Positions 31,396 through 40,668 are shown, counted from the stretch's first letter. The stretch is 64,000 nucleotides of DNA from Agathobaculum sp. Marseille-P7918 (GCF_900625105.1 NZ_UYYD01000005.1:13883-77882), one strand, 5' to 3'. Made by a program: numbers and translations. The notes: generated by a model from the sequence alone, not told the origin.

Positions 31396-32415
31396 TTATT
31401 CGATAAATCCGCCGCCGATGACGATATCGCCGTCGTACAGCACTGCGCTCTGCCCCGCGGCCGGTGCACGCACCGCATCCTCAAACACGATCCGGGCGCC
31501 CGTGCCGTCCGGATAGACGGTCGCGCGGTCGCTGCGGCGCGAAAAGCGCACGCGCACCTCGCAGGCAAACGGCCCGTTTTCCGCGTATTCGGGCGCGATC
31601 AGGTGCATATCGCGCACGGTGATCTCCCGGCGGTACACATCCTCGAGCGACAAAACGACCTCGTTGGTCTCGGGCCGCAGCTCGTGCACGAACAGCCGTC
31701 CCTCCGCCGCGACGCCCAGCCCCTTGCGCTGACCAACCGTATAGCAGTGGATGCCCTTGTGCTGCCCGAGCACCTTGCCGTTCTCGTCCACAAAGTTGCC
31801 CGGCGGGCAGGCCGCGCCGTGGCGCTCCAGCCAGCCCTGCGTGTCGCCGTCCGGGATAAAGCACACATCCATGCTGTCCGGCTTTTCCGATACGGCAAGC
31901 CCGATTTCGCGCGCGTTTTCGCGCACCTCGGCCTTGTTTTCCGCCTCGCCCAGCGGGAACACGCAGCGCGCGACCGTTCCCCGCGGCAGGCGGTACAGCA
32001 TATAGCTCTGATCCTTTTCCGCGCGGGCGCGCCGCAGCAGCGCACGGCCTTCGGCGTCGCGTCCCGTGCGCGCATAGTGCCCGGTCGCGATATAGGGCGC
32101 GCCGATCTCGTCGGCGTAATCGGTCAGGGCGCGGAATTTGATGAGCGGGTTGCACACCACGCACGGGTTGGGCGTGCGCGCATTGCGGAAGGAATCGGCA
32201 AAGTACGCGCAGATCTGCTGCTCGAACGCCTCGCGCCGGTGCGCAATATACAGCGGGATGCCCAGATCGTCCGCCGTGTGCTGCGCGGCTTCCTCGCCGC
32301 CCAGACCGACTTCGAGGAACAGGCCGTGCACGTCATAGCCCATGTCGCGCAGACGCGCCGCCGCCACGGCGGAGTCCACCCCGCCGGAAAGTCCCAATAC
32401 TACCTTTTCTGCCAT
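31396..32415 (-). CDS. mnmA: tRNA-specific 2-thiouridylase MnmA
   Basis: The 339-aa protein starts at MAEKVVLGLSGGVDSAV (PP-loop SGGVDS at 10-15), with catalytic Cys in NPCVVCN near 100 and in MDVCFIPDG near 200, and the C-terminal GGGFIE. It thiolates U34 in Lys, Glu and Gln tRNAs. An ATG 66 bases earlier is in frame but lacks a ribosome site, so the ATG at 32415 after GGAGTT is chosen. Confidence 0.95.
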   Translation of the reverse strand: MAEKVVLGLSGGVDSAVAAARLRDMGYDVHGLFLEVGLGGEEAAQHTADDLGIPLYIAHRREAFEQQICAYFADSFRNARTPNPCVVCNPLIKFRALTDYADEIGAPYIATGHYARTGRDAEGRALLRRARAEKDQSYMLYRLPRGTVARCVFPLGEAENKAEVRENAREIGLAVSEKPDSMDVCFIPDGDTQGWLERHGAACPPGNFVDENGKVLGQHKGIHCYTVGQRKGLGVAAEGRLFVHELRPETNEVVLSLEDVYRREITVRDMHLIAPEYAENGPFACEVRVRFSRRSDRATVYPDGTGARIVFEDAVRAPAAGQSAVLYDGDIVIGGGFIE

Positions 32416-32607
32416 GAAAAACTCCAATCCATGCTTTTCCGCGCATTGCGCGGCATTGATCCGCCGCTCTGTGAGCGGCATCGCAAAGTCGAGCTTTGCC
32501 CGACTTTGCGATCCCCTGACTTAGGCGCATTGTGCGCCGTCATTCGGGTATCGGGCGCTGGTTTCTTTGGGAACCAGCGCCCGTATATAGGGGGCTTTTG
32601 AAGCCCC
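32416..32607 (-). repeat. Multi-hairpin intergenic element (family 2, copy 1)
   Basis: On the minus strand a row of stems follows the binding-protein gene: TAGGGGGCTT/AAGCCCCCTA, GGGCGCTGGTT/AACCAGCGCCC with loop CCCAAAG, GGCGCA/TGCGCC, ATCGCAAAGTCG/CGACTTTGCGAT and GCCGCTC/GAGCGGC. The joins (CTATATACG, CGATACCC, GTTCCCAAAGAAAC) match those at 46185-46434 while stems differ. One or more hairpins may end the upstream transcript. Confidence 0.6.
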
Positions 32608-34284
32608 CTATTCGGTACTCGTCCACGTCTCCAACGCAGCAAACGCGTTATACGGCGAGGGCGCGTAGTTGTCGATCAAGCCCTTGCGGATGATGATCTG
32701 CCCGCGCTCAAACGCGATCGGGATAATCGGCATCTGCTCGAGGAACAGGCTGTAAAAACCGGAAACATCCTCGCCGCTGCGCGCAGCCGCAATCGCAGCC
32801 GTCATCTGTTCGCTCGAATAGCCGCCGTAATTCAGGCTGCCGCCCGAGGAAAGCAGCGGGCGCAGGTCGAAGTCCGCGGTCAGCTGCGTCTCTCCATAGT
32901 ATACGTCAAACGAGCCGGATTGCAGCATGGAAAGAAATGTATCGTACGGCTCTTTGTCCACCGTCACCTTTACGCCTTCTAGCGCATTCCACGACGCGGC
33001 GATCTGCTCGGCCGCCGCCACCTTGAACGCGTTGTCCGAGTTGACCAGCAGCCGGATGGACACGGTCTCGCCGCCGGTGCCGAGCGCCGCCGTGCTCAGA
33101 TCGTCCTCCGCGTCGTCCGACAGGCCGTCCTCTTCCTCCGTCGTGTCGGCGTCCTCACCGTCGGTGTCAACGTTGTCCCCGTTGTCCTCGTCGGAGACCG
33201 TCTCGTCTGTATCCTCGTCCGATACGGCCGTATCGTCAGACGCATCCGTATCCGATCCGCCGGTCAGGCCCTCGCTCAGCAGCTGGGCGGCTCTCGTCGC
33301 ATCCGCCGACATGTTGAGCGACAGATTGCCGTCCGTGGGCTGCGGGTTGACCGGCAGCACCGCCGGGTCGGCAAAGGTTTGCAGCTGGGTATCGCACAGG
33401 CTCTGGCGGCCCAGCGCGGCGGAAAGCGCCTGGCGCACCTTGGCGTTTGCCAGCTGGCTGTTGGCATAGTTGATGCCCAGATAGTGCAGCGACGCGCTGG
33501 ACGTCTGCACGGTGTCCACCGAGCCGCCGACCGACGGCGGGTTGGGCGCGATGCGCGCCGCGCGCATGAGCGACACGTCGCCCGTCTGGAAGCTGGACAT
33601 GGCCGCGTCCGCGCGCGTCATCGCCACGAGCGTGATCTTGCGGATCGAGCCGAGGAAGCCGCCGTGCCAGTTCTCGTTGGCCTCCAGCGTCCACTGGCGT
33701 TCATTCTCGACCGGCTGGAACGGGCCGGTGCCGTCAACAAAGCCGTTGTCGTTCTCCGAACCCTCCCGATAGACCGGGATATCCAGCAGGCGCGGGAAGT
33801 TGATGTTGGGGGACGTGAGCGTGATGCGCACCTCGCGGTCGCTGATCGCCTCGATCGAAGAGACCTCGGTCAGCCGGTTGTGGTAGGGCGAGGTTTCGTT
33901 GTACTGCGCCGCCTGCAGGCTCGCGACCACGTCGCGCGCGGTCAGCTGCTGACCCGACCAGAAGGTCACGTCGTCCCGCAGGGTGAAGGTAAAGGTCGTG
34001 CCGTCGCCCGTATAGGAGTCGCACAGCACGTTTTCCGCCGTGAAATTCGAGGTGACTTCAAACAGGCCCTCGTACAGTGCTTCGCACAGCACGCGATTGA
34101 TGCTGGTGTTGTCCAGCACCGGGTTGAGCGTGCCGTTCTGGTACCAGGCAAGGCCGAAATACGCGTCCGACACCTTGACGTTGTCCACCGGCGCGTCCTC
34201 GCCGTCCCCGCCGAACGGGCCGCAGCCGCCCAGCAGGCACAGCGCCGCGAGCACCCCGGCACACACGCGTTTTTTCCATTTCAT
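32608..34284 (-). CDS. ABC-type peptide-binding lipoprotein (family 5) with acidic insert
   Basis: The 558-aa protein has lipobox LLGGC (Cys21) and the family-5 solute-binding fold (NPVLDNTSINRVLCEALYEGLFEVTSN; TFTLRDDVTFWSGQQLTARDVVASL; C-terminal GSFDVYYGETQLTADFDLRPLL). Such proteins bind peptides or nickel-like ligands outside the membrane. Residues about 344-396 are an insert made almost only of Asp, Glu, Thr, Ser and Val, lying between the two lobes. No permease genes adjoin it, so it is an orphan binding protein. Confidence 0.85.
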   Translation of the reverse strand: MKWKKRVCAGVLAALCLLGGCGPFGGDGEDAPVDNVKVSDAYFGLAWYQNGTLNPVLDNTSINRVLCEALYEGLFEVTSNFTAENVLCDSYTGDGTTFTFTLRDDVTFWSGQQLTARDVVASLQAAQYNETSPYHNRLTEVSSIEAISDREVRITLTSPNINFPRLLDIPVYREGSENDNGFVDGTGPFQPVENERQWTLEANENWHGGFLGSIRKITLVAMTRADAAMSSFQTGDVSLMRAARIAPNPPSVGGSVDTVQTSSASLHYLGINYANSQLANAKVRQALSAALGRQSLCDTQLQTFADPAVLPVNPQPTDGNLSLNMSADATRAAQLLSEGLTGGSDTDASDDTAVSDEDTDETVSDEDNGDNVDTDGEDADTTEEEDGLSDDAEDDLSTAALGTGGETVSIRLLVNSDNAFKVAAAEQIAASWNALEGVKVTVDKEPYDTFLSMLQSGSFDVYYGETQLTADFDLRPLLSSGGSLNYGGYSSEQMTAAIAAARSGEDVSGFYSLFLEQMPIIPIAFERGQIIIRKGLIDNYAPSPYNAFAALETWTSTE

Positions 34285-34303
34285 AAAACCGACTTCCTTT
34301 CGG

Positions 34304-35104
34304 TTACAGGCAAATCACACCGCCCTGCACGCCGCGCAGGCCGTGGGTCGCGCGGTGCGACCAGAATTCGTCGGCGTGGCACATGGTGCAGATGCCGCTG
34401 TCGATCACGTTTTCCGGTGCAAGGCCCGCGTCCTGCAGCAGTTTGACGCCGATGCCCTGCAAGTCCACATGGAACTTGGGGCCTTTCTCCATAATATAAG
34501 GTTGCACCAGCGCGCCGAGCTGCCGCTCCATCGCCTCGGGCACATCCGCGTCGGTCTCAAAGCACTCCTGCCGGATGGACGGCCCGAGCACCGCGATCAG
34601 GCTGTCGCGTTTGGTGCCCAGCTTTTGCTCCATCACCGCCACGGTCTTGGGCAGGATGCCCGCGGCCATGCCGCGCCAGCCCGAATGGCACACGCCCGCA
34701 GTGTGGGTCGCAGGGTCATACAGGAGCGTGACCACGCAGTCCGCGTAAAAGCCGATCAGCGGCGTGTCCGGCAGAGCGGTCACGATCGCGTCCGACTGCC
34801 ACGCCATCGGCTGGTGCAGGCCCATGCCTGCCTGCTCTTCCTCCACCACCGAGACCCCGGTCTCGTGGATCTGCTTTGTCAGCGTCCAGCGCGCGTCGGG
34901 GACGCCCAGCGCCTCGGCCAGGCGACGGTAATTTTCGCGGACGTTCTCCTCGGTATCCCCGCGGTTAAAGCCCAGATTGAGGCTTTCGCAGTGGCCCGTG
35001 CTCACGCCGCCGAATTTGGTGGTGAAAGCATGGCGCACCGGCAGGCGGCGGCAGGTATAATAAACAAACGGGCCGCGCTGGATGCGGCACATGGACTGGT
35101 GCAT
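34304..35104 (-). CDS. YfiH/PgeF-family multicopper-type (polyphenol oxidase/purine phosphorylase) enzyme
   Basis: The 266-aa protein has the family motifs TKFGGVSTG, TLTKQIHETGV, GFYADCVVTLLYDP and HSGWRGMAAG with the metal-binding Cys/His. Members have been shown to act on purine nucleosides and on oxidised peptidoglycan precursors. The ATG at 35104 follows GGAGGAACG; a longer frame exists without support. It lies 20 bases upstream of the binding protein. Confidence 0.9.
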   Translation of the reverse strand: MHQSMCRIQRGPFVYYTCRRLPVRHAFTTKFGGVSTGHCESLNLGFNRGDTEENVRENYRRLAEALGVPDARWTLTKQIHETGVSVVEEEQAGMGLHQPMAWQSDAIVTALPDTPLIGFYADCVVTLLYDPATHTAGVCHSGWRGMAAGILPKTVAVMEQKLGTKRDSLIAVLGPSIRQECFETDADVPEAMERQLGALVQPYIMEKGPKFHVDLQGIGVKLLQDAGLAPENVIDSGICTMCHADEFWSHRATHGLRGVQGGVICL

Positions 35105-35559
35105 AAGCGTTCCTCCCGATATATTCGTTTTATTATAGCAAATGAGCGCCCGTTTCACAAGGGCGCGCCCGGCCTGTTCTCAAAATACGCCAAAATCTGT
35201 ACGGTATGGCATGGGTTTTTCTTGACAGTTTGACCAACAGGCTTTACAATAAATTGTAGTATAATACCTGCTGTAATATAGCCTGCGCGGACCCGCGCAG
35301 GGCTTTTTTCAAAGGCATTATAACCCGGCGTTCCCGCAGAACGCCATTTGCTACGCAGGGCCGCGCCTGTTTGTCCGCGATCACCGGCCTGCTGCGCTGT
35401 TTTTTGTCATTATTTTCCGCATGTTTTGCCAGATAGAACGCCTTTTTGCGTGTTTGCGGCAAATCTGCGTCCCATTTTGCCGAAAGATGCCGCGCAAGCC
35501 GTTTTTTGCCCAAACCGGTGCTGCCTCAAATTCACAAAACAGGAGGACACACCAAAAAC
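35105..35559 (+). promoter_or_regulatory. rny leader: promoter and leader terminator
   Basis: TTGACA (35222-35227) and TACAAT (35245-35250) with a 17-base spacer form a strong promoter. About 30 bases later the hairpin CCTGCGCGG/CCGCGCAGG followed by GCTTTTTT (35282-35309) looks like an intrinsic terminator inside the leader. The remaining 250 bases to rny hold no convincing gene. Readthrough of the hairpin would be needed to express rny. Confidence 0.6.
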
Positions 35560-37104
35560 ATGACCGACATCATCATACCGATCATAGCCGGTATCGTGTG
35601 TCTCGTTGTGGGCGTCGTCATCGGTTTCCTCTACCGCAAAAGCGTTGCGGAAAAGGAGATCGGTTCCGCCGAAACCGAAGCGACACGCATCATCAACGAA
35701 GCCATCAAAGCCGGTGAAACCAAGAAACGCGAATCCATTCTCGAAGCCAAGGACGAAATCCACAAGCAGCGCACCGAAGCCGACCGTGAGCTCAAGGAGC
35801 GCCGCAACGAGACCCAGCAGCTCGAGCGCCGCCTGATCCAACGCGAAGAAGCGCTCGACAAAAAGAGCGACACGCTCGACCGCAAGAACGAAGAGCTGAC
35901 CCGTCAGCTCGAAGCGACCCAGAAGGAAAAGGAAGAGCTGGCCCGCGTCAAGGCCGAGCAGCTCGAGAAGCTCGAGCAGATCGCCAGCATGACCCGCGAC
36001 GAAGCGCGCGAAATGCTGGTCCGCTCGATCGAATCCGAGGCCACGCATGACGCCGCCGTCAAGCTGCGCGAGATCCAGCAGAAGCTCAAGGACGAAAGCG
36101 AGCAGACCGCGCGCGAGATCATCTCGACCGCGATCCAGCGCTGCGCCGCCGACCATGTTTCCGAAGCGACCGTATCGGTCGTGCCGCTGCCCAACGATGA
36201 GATGAAGGGCCGCATCATCGGCCGCGAGGGCCGCAACATCCGCACGCTCGAAACGCTGACCGGCGTCGATCTGATCATCGACGACACGCCTGAAGCGATC
36301 ACGCTTTCCTCGTTCGATCCGGTGCGCCGCGAGATCGCGCGCCTGGCGCTCGAAAAGCTGATCGTGGACGGCCGCATCCATCCCGCCCGCATCGAAGAGA
36401 TGGTCGAAAAGTCCCGCCGCGAGGTCGAGCAGATCATCAAGAGCGAGGGCGAGCGCGCCACCTTCGAGACCGGCATCCACGGCATCCATCCCGAACTGGT
36501 CAAGATCCTCGGCCGTCTGCGTTACCGCACCAGCTACGGCCAGAACGTACTCCAGCACTCGATCGAGGTTGCGCACATCGCCGGCATGATGGCCAGCGAG
36601 CTGGGCCTCGACCCGCTGCCCGCGCGCCGCGCCGGCCTGCTGCATGATATCGGCAAGGCGATCGACCACGAGGTCGAAGGCAGCCATGTCCAGATCGGCG
36701 TAGACCTTGCCAAGAAGTACAAGGAAGCGCAGCCGATCATCCACGCGATCGAAGCCCACCACGGCGACGTGGAAGCCAAGACCACGGTGGCCTGCCTCGT
36801 GCAGGCAGCGGACGCGATCTCGGCCGCACGGCCGGGCGCACGCCGCGAGAATCTGGAAAACTATATCAAGCGTCTGGAAAAGCTCGAGAGTATCGCCAAC
36901 GAGACGCCCGGCGTTGCCAGCTCGTATGCGATCCAGGCCGGCCGCGAGATCCGCATCATCGTAAACCCCGACAAGATCTCGGACGATGCGATGGTCTTGC
37001 TGGCCCGCGATGTGGCCAAGAAGATCGAGGACGAACTCGATTACCCCGGACAGATCAAGGTCAACATGGTTCGCGAGACCCGCGCGATCGACTACGCAAA
37101 ATAA
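35560..37104 (+). CDS. rny: Ribonuclease Y
   Basis: The 514-aa protein has an N-terminal membrane helix ([21 protein letters not shown]), a long charged coiled coil (about 30-200), the KH domain ([15 protein letters not shown]) and the HD domain ([16 protein letters not shown]). It is the membrane-bound endonuclease that starts mRNA decay in many Firmicutes. Length is standard. Start ATG 35560 follows AGGAGG. Confidence 0.97.
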   Translation: MTDIIIPIIAGIVCLVVGVVIGFLYRKSVAEKEIGSAETEATRIINEAIKAGETKKRESILEAKDEIHKQRTEADRELKERRNETQQLERRLIQREEALDKKSDTLDRKNEELTRQLEATQKEKEELARVKAEQLEKLEQIASMTRDEAREMLVRSIESEATHDAAVKLREIQQKLKDESEQTAREIISTAIQRCAADHVSEATVSVVPLPNDEMKGRIIGREGRNIRTLETLTGVDLIIDDTPEAITLSSFDPVRREIARLALEKLIVDGRIHPARIEEMVEKSRREVEQIIKSEGERATFETGIHGIHPELVKILGRLRYRTSYGQNVLQHSIEVAHIAGMMASELGLDPLPARRAGLLHDIGKAIDHEVEGSHVQIGVDLAKKYKEAQPIIHAIEAHHGDVEAKTTVACLVQAADAISAARPGARRENLENYIKRLEKLESIANETPGVASSYAIQAGREIRIIVNPDKISDDAMVLLARDVAKKIEDELDYPGQIKVNMVRETRAIDYAK

Positions 37105-37106
37105 AA

Positions 37107-37285
37107 TACTCGACCAAACCGTACAGGTTTGGTCGAAGGGGACGCACCGCGGCAAAGCTGCGGATGCGTCCGAAGCGAGAAAAAGTTCCGACAAGCGAAA
37201 CTTTTTCTCTCCCTTGTATCAAAGCGCCCGGCAAAGCCGGGCGTTTGATGAAAAAAGGCCGCATTTGCGGCCTTTTTTCTGTTTT
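37107..37285 (+). repeat. Multi-hairpin intergenic element (family 1, copy 1)
   Basis: Stems in order: CGACCAAACC-GTACA-GGTTTGGTCG, GGACGCACCGC/GCGGATGCGTCC, GAGAAAAAGTT/AACTTTTTCTC, CCCGGC/GCCGGG and the terminator GGCCGC-ATTT-GCGGCC with T6. The same order, joins and loops recur at 39045-39215 with different stem bases. It follows rny, which the last hairpin can terminate. Confidence 0.65.
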
Positions 37286-37307
37286 ATGGCGTCTTGCGGC
37301 GCGGGTA

Positions 37308-38213
37308 CTATTCGGTTTTGTCCTGCGGCGGGTCGTTTTGGATCTGCTTTTGCGCTTTGGTTTTGCGGTATATACGCACGCGCCAGAACACGACGCCCGC
37401 AATACCCAACAGCACCAGCACCGGCCAGAGCGTGACTACAATCAGGATCAGCCCGCGCACCGCCGTCGTCAGTCCGCCAAGTCCGCTCTGCGCCGCGTGC
37501 GCGACCTGCGCGCCGAAGCCCGATCCTTCGGAAACTGCGGTCAGCGTCTGCACCTCGCTGAGCGTGACGTTGAAGGTCGAGAAGCCGACCAGATCGTCGT
37601 AATGCCGCTTTTCGCCCGTCAGGCTGTCGATCTCGTATTCGCAGTCGGCCAGCGCATTCTCAAGCGAGATAATGTCCTCCATCTTGGCCGCCTGATCAAG
37701 CAGCGCGAGCAGACGCTCGTGCTTGGTCTGCAAGGTGGCAAGCCGCGTCTCGATATCGGTGTACTGCTCGGTCACGTCCTCGCTCCAGCGGTTGGAGGAC
37801 ACCACATGGCAGGTCTCCCCGAGCTGGGTGAAGAAGGTCTCGAATTTCTCCTGCGGCACGCGCAGCGTGTAGTTTGCCGTGCGGCTGCCCTTTTCGCCGT
37901 AGCTGCCGCTCGACTGGATGTACCCGCCCGCCTTGGCGGCCATCTGCTCGATCGCCGCGCAGGACGCCTCATAGTCCTGCGTTTCCAGCGACAGGTCGGC
38001 GGAAAGGATCAGTTTGGCGTTCTGCCGCACCGCGGAAAAGTCCGCCGTGCTTTCCGTGGTCCCGCTGTCCATCGCGACCGCGTCCCCGGTCGATGCGGCA
38101 GCGCCGTTTTCCGCTCCCGCGGCATCGCTCGATGCGCCGCCCGCGCCCCCACACGCGGCAAGGGACAGCAGCAAAAGCAGCGCCAACAGCATACATAAGC
38201 CTCGTCTTTTCAT
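37308..38213 (-). CDS. DUF4349 lipoprotein
   Basis: The 301-aa protein has a lipobox (SLAAC, Cys21), a low-complexity Ala/Ser/Gly linker, the DUF4349 coiled-coil domain (LSLETQDYEASCAAIEQMAAKAGGYIQSSG...TEQYTDIETRLATLQTKHERLLALL) and a C-terminal membrane helix (LILIVVTLWPVLVLLGIAGVVFW). Function of this family is unknown; it is anchored at both ends. Start ATG 38213 follows AAAGGGG. Confidence 0.9.
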   Translation of the reverse strand: MKRRGLCMLLALLLLLSLAACGGAGGASSDAAGAENGAAASTGDAVAMDSGTTESTADFSAVRQNAKLILSADLSLETQDYEASCAAIEQMAAKAGGYIQSSGSYGEKGSRTANYTLRVPQEKFETFFTQLGETCHVVSSNRWSEDVTEQYTDIETRLATLQTKHERLLALLDQAAKMEDIISLENALADCEYEIDSLTGEKRHYDDLVGFSTFNVTLSEVQTLTAVSEGSGFGAQVAHAAQSGLGGLTTAVRGLILIVVTLWPVLVLLGIAGVVFWRVRIYRKTKAQKQIQNDPPQDKTE

Positions 38214-38257
38214 CACAGGACACCCCTTTCCGGTTTTGGTTATCCTGTTAGACGGGT

Positions 38258-38638
38258 TTATTTTCCATCCGTTCCCACTTGTTTCCGCTTTGTAAACAGT
38301 TCTTTTGCGCCGATCACCAACAGAAATACCCCGAACGCGCGCCGCAGCAGACCGGTGTCCAGATGCGCGGCCAGCAGCGAAGCCGCAATCGCGGCCGGCA
38401 CCCCCGCGGCAATGCACCAAAGGGCGGCACGCCGCTCGATCAGGCCGTTTTTGTAATGCGCCCAGAGCGCCGCGGGCGCGCAGGCGAGAAAGTACAGCAG
38501 GTTGATGCCCGCGGCCGTGTACTGCGCCACGCCGGCAAACAGCGTCAGATACAGCATCAGCAGCGAACCGCCGCCAACCCCGCAGCCGGACAGGATGCCG
38601 GTCGCAAGACCGACCGCCGCCGCCCACACCGCGCTCAC
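38258..38638 (-). CDS. TauE/SafE-type permease, C-terminal half
   Basis: The 126-aa protein starts with GTG overlapping the stop of the first half (GTGA). It carries the second TauE repeat (GLATGILSGCGVGGGSLLMLYLTLF) and about four membrane helices. TauE/SafE proteins move sulfite or organosulfur anions. The two halves presumably assemble into one permease. Confidence 0.8.
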   Translation of the reverse strand: MSAVWAAAVGLATGILSGCGVGGGSLLMLYLTLFAGVAQYTAAGINLLYFLACAPAALWAHYKNGLIERRAALWCIAAGVPAAIAASLLAAHLDTGLLRRAFGVFLLVIGAKELFTKRKQVGTDGK

Positions 38639-38994
38639 AGCAGCAGCACGGCGCGCACACCGCCGTACACGAGCAGCAGGCCGAACGCGCGCTGCAGCCA
38701 GGCCATGTCGATCCGGCGGAACACGCGGCCCGCCACCCAGCCGCCCGCCGCGCCGCCCAGCAGATACGGCCACGCCGCGGCAAGGTCCAGCCCGCCCTGC
38801 ATCCAGTAAACCGCAGCGGACAGCGCGCTGAGCGGAAAAATGACCGCGACCGAGGTCGCAAACGCGCGCCGCTCCTCCACGCGGCACCAATACACGAGCA
38901 GCGGCACGAGGAACAGCCCGCCGCCCGCGCCAAAAAAGCCGTTGGCCGCGCCCGCGAGCGCGCCGGTCACGGCGTATTTCCCGTTTTGCTTCAT
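38635..38994 (-). CDS. TauE/SafE-type permease, N-terminal half
   Basis: The 119-aa protein carries the first TauE repeat (GALAGAANGFFGAGGGLFLVPLLVYW) and about four helices, ending LLL-TGA exactly where the second gene begins. A normal TauE is 240-270 residues in one chain, so this is a split pair with translational coupling. Substrate unknown. Confidence 0.8.
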   Translation of the reverse strand: MKQNGKYAVTGALAGAANGFFGAGGGLFLVPLLVYWCRVEERRAFATSVAVIFPLSALSAAVYWMQGGLDLAAAWPYLLGGAAGGWVAGRVFRRIDMAWLQRAFGLLLVYGGVRAVLLL

Positions 38995-39044
38995 AAAAAC
39001 AGCCCTCCGGACGCAGTTTGCGTCGAAGGGCCAAGTTTTATTCG

Positions 39045-39215
39045 ATCAAATCGTACAGATTCGATCGAGCAGGCCGCACCGCGGCAATGCCGCGGATGCG
39101 TCCAAATCTGCGCAAAGTTCCGACACGCGAAACTTTGCTCCGCACTGGTATCAAAAGCCCGGCAAAGCTGGGCTTTGGATGAAAAGAACCGCCTTTTTAG
39201 GCGGCTCTTTTCTGT
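39045..39215 (+). repeat. Multi-hairpin intergenic element (family 1, copy 2)
   Basis: Stems CGATCAAATC-GTACA-GATTCGATCG, CCGCACCGCGG/CCGCGGATGCG, GCAAAGTT/AACTTTGC (loop TCCGACACGCGA), CCCGGCAAAGCTGGG and AACCGCC/GGCGGCT with T run. Loops and joins match copy 1 while paired bases change together, which supports a folded RNA. Confidence 0.65.
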
Positions 39216-39251
39216 TTGATGCGCGCCTCACGGCGCGGTAAATTCACATGT

Positions 39252-40373
39252 TTATTTCTTTAATGTGCCGGTTGCCAGGGCGGACAGGTACGCGTTGATG
39301 AACCCGTCGATGTCGCCGTCCATGACCGCGCCGATGTTGGCGTTTTCAAAGCCGGTGCGCGTGTCCTTGGCCAGCGTATAGGGCATAAAGACGTAGGAGC
39401 GAATCTGGCTGCCCCATTCGATCTTCTTCTGATCGCCCTTGATGTCCGAAATCTTCTCCAGATGCTCGCGCTCCTTGATCTCGACCAGCTTGGAACGCAG
39501 CATGCGCAAGCAGTTGTCCTTGTTCTGGAACTGGCTGCGCTCGGTCTGGCAGGAAACCACGATGCCGGTCGCCTTATGGATCAGTCGCACCGCGGACGAG
39601 GTCTTGTTGATGTGCTGGCCGCCCGCGCCGGAGGAACGGTACACCTGCATTTCGTAATCCTCGGGCTTGATCTCGAAGTCCGCCGAGTCATCCGGGATAT
39701 CCGGGATGACCTCAACCGCGGAGAACGAGGTGTGACGGCGGCCGGAGGCGTCAAACGGGGAAATGCGCACCAGACGGTGCACGCCCGACTCGCCCTTGAG
39801 GAAGCCGTACGCGTTTTCGCCCTCGATGAGGATATCCGCGGATTTCAGGCCCGCTTCTTCGCCGTCCTGATAGTCCATGATCTTGTAGGTGAAGCCATGA
39901 CGCTCGGCCCAGCGGGTGTACATGCGGTACAGCATCTCGCACCAGTCCTGCGCCTCGGTGCCGCCAGCGCCCGCGTGGAAGGACACCAGCGCGTTGTTCT
40001 TGTCATATTCGCCGGTCAGCAGCGTGGACAGCTTCTGCTCGGCAACGCCGTCCTCCAGCTCCTTGTAGCCGTGCTCCAGCTCCTCGAGCATGGACTCGTC
40101 GTTTTCCTCGATCGCCATCTCACAGATGGTCAGCAGATCGTCGCACAGGCCGTGCAGATGGTTATACGCCTCGATCTTTCCCTTGAGCGAACCCATGCGG
40201 GAGACGATCTTCTGGCTTTCCTCCGGGTTGTCCCAGAAGCCGGGCTGGGAGGACTTGATCTCGAGTTCCTCCACCTCGCGCTTTGCCCGCTCGAGTCCGA
40301 GCGACTCGTACAGCGCCTCGAGCTCGGGCTTCAAATTGTTCAGTTTGACCTTGTATTCTTCAAACTCAAGCAT
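39252..40373 (-). CDS. prfB: Peptide chain release factor 2 (no frameshift)
   Basis: The 373-aa protein has the stop-codon motif SPF (RISPFDASGRRHTS) and the peptidyl-hydrolysis motif GGQ (SSGAGGQHINKT). It reads UGA and UAA. Many bacteria need a +1 frameshift at an in-frame UGA near codon 25; here the frame is continuous through LYESLGLERAKREVEELE, so that control is absent. Confidence 0.97.
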   Translation of the reverse strand: MLEFEEYKVKLNNLKPELEALYESLGLERAKREVEELEIKSSQPGFWDNPEESQKIVSRMGSLKGKIEAYNHLHGLCDDLLTICEMAIEENDESMLEELEHGYKELEDGVAEQKLSTLLTGEYDKNNALVSFHAGAGGTEAQDWCEMLYRMYTRWAERHGFTYKIMDYQDGEEAGLKSADILIEGENAYGFLKGESGVHRLVRISPFDASGRRHTSFSAVEVIPDIPDDSADFEIKPEDYEMQVYRSSGAGGQHINKTSSAVRLIHKATGIVVSCQTERSQFQNKDNCLRMLRSKLVEIKEREHLEKISDIKGDQKKIEWGSQIRSYVFMPYTLAKDTRTGFENANIGAVMDGDIDGFINAYLSALATGTLKK

Positions 40374-40455
40374 GAAAATGCTCCTTCACGTATTTTTCAG
40401 TAGTATATAGTATACCGTTTTACGCCGAACTTGTAAAGATTTTTCTAAGTTTGGC

Positions 40456-40484
40456 TTGACTAACCCTTGTCTGTTCGCTATATT
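40456..40484 (+). promoter_or_regulatory. Promoter of the antiporter riboswitch transcript
   Basis: TTGACT and TATATT with a 17-base spacer, placing the start at the 5' edge of the aptamer. Confidence 0.75.
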
Positions 40485-40490
40485 TTTATG

Positions 40491-40592
40491 TACAACGAAA
40501 GGGAGTAGCTCACGCCTGCGGGCGTGGTCGGCATCGTCAATCACGGCCGCTGGGACCTGCGGCCCGTGCCTACCGGAAGCAGCGAGACTTTT
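40491..40592 (+). ncRNA. yybP-ykoY (Mn2+) riboswitch
   Basis: The leader has GAAAGGGAGTAGC, a hairpin (ACGCC/GGCGT), the GTCAATCACGG segment, a GC-rich arm and AGCAGCGAGACTTTT, matching the yybP-ykoY core (GGGAGUAG...GUCAA...GAGACCUUU). The 3' strand is shared with the downstream terminator. Placement before a cation antiporter fits this family. Confidence 0.8.
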
Positions 40593-40625
40593 ATTGCAGA
40601 AAGCGCAATAAAAGTCTCTTTTTTT
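40584..40625 (+). terminator. Expression-platform terminator of the antiporter riboswitch
   Basis: Stem GAGACTTTTATTGC/GCAATAAAAGTCTC followed by TTTTTTTT. Its 5' arm overlaps the aptamer's final strand. Confidence 0.9.
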
Positions 40626-40668
40626 GCGCGCAGATGTGCTATCGTTTACGTTATAGGGGGTTTTCTTC

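Noticed and set aside
35244-35513. A leftward 89-residue frame in the rny leader
   Set aside because: No ribosome site, odd composition, and it overlaps the rny promoter and leader hairpin.
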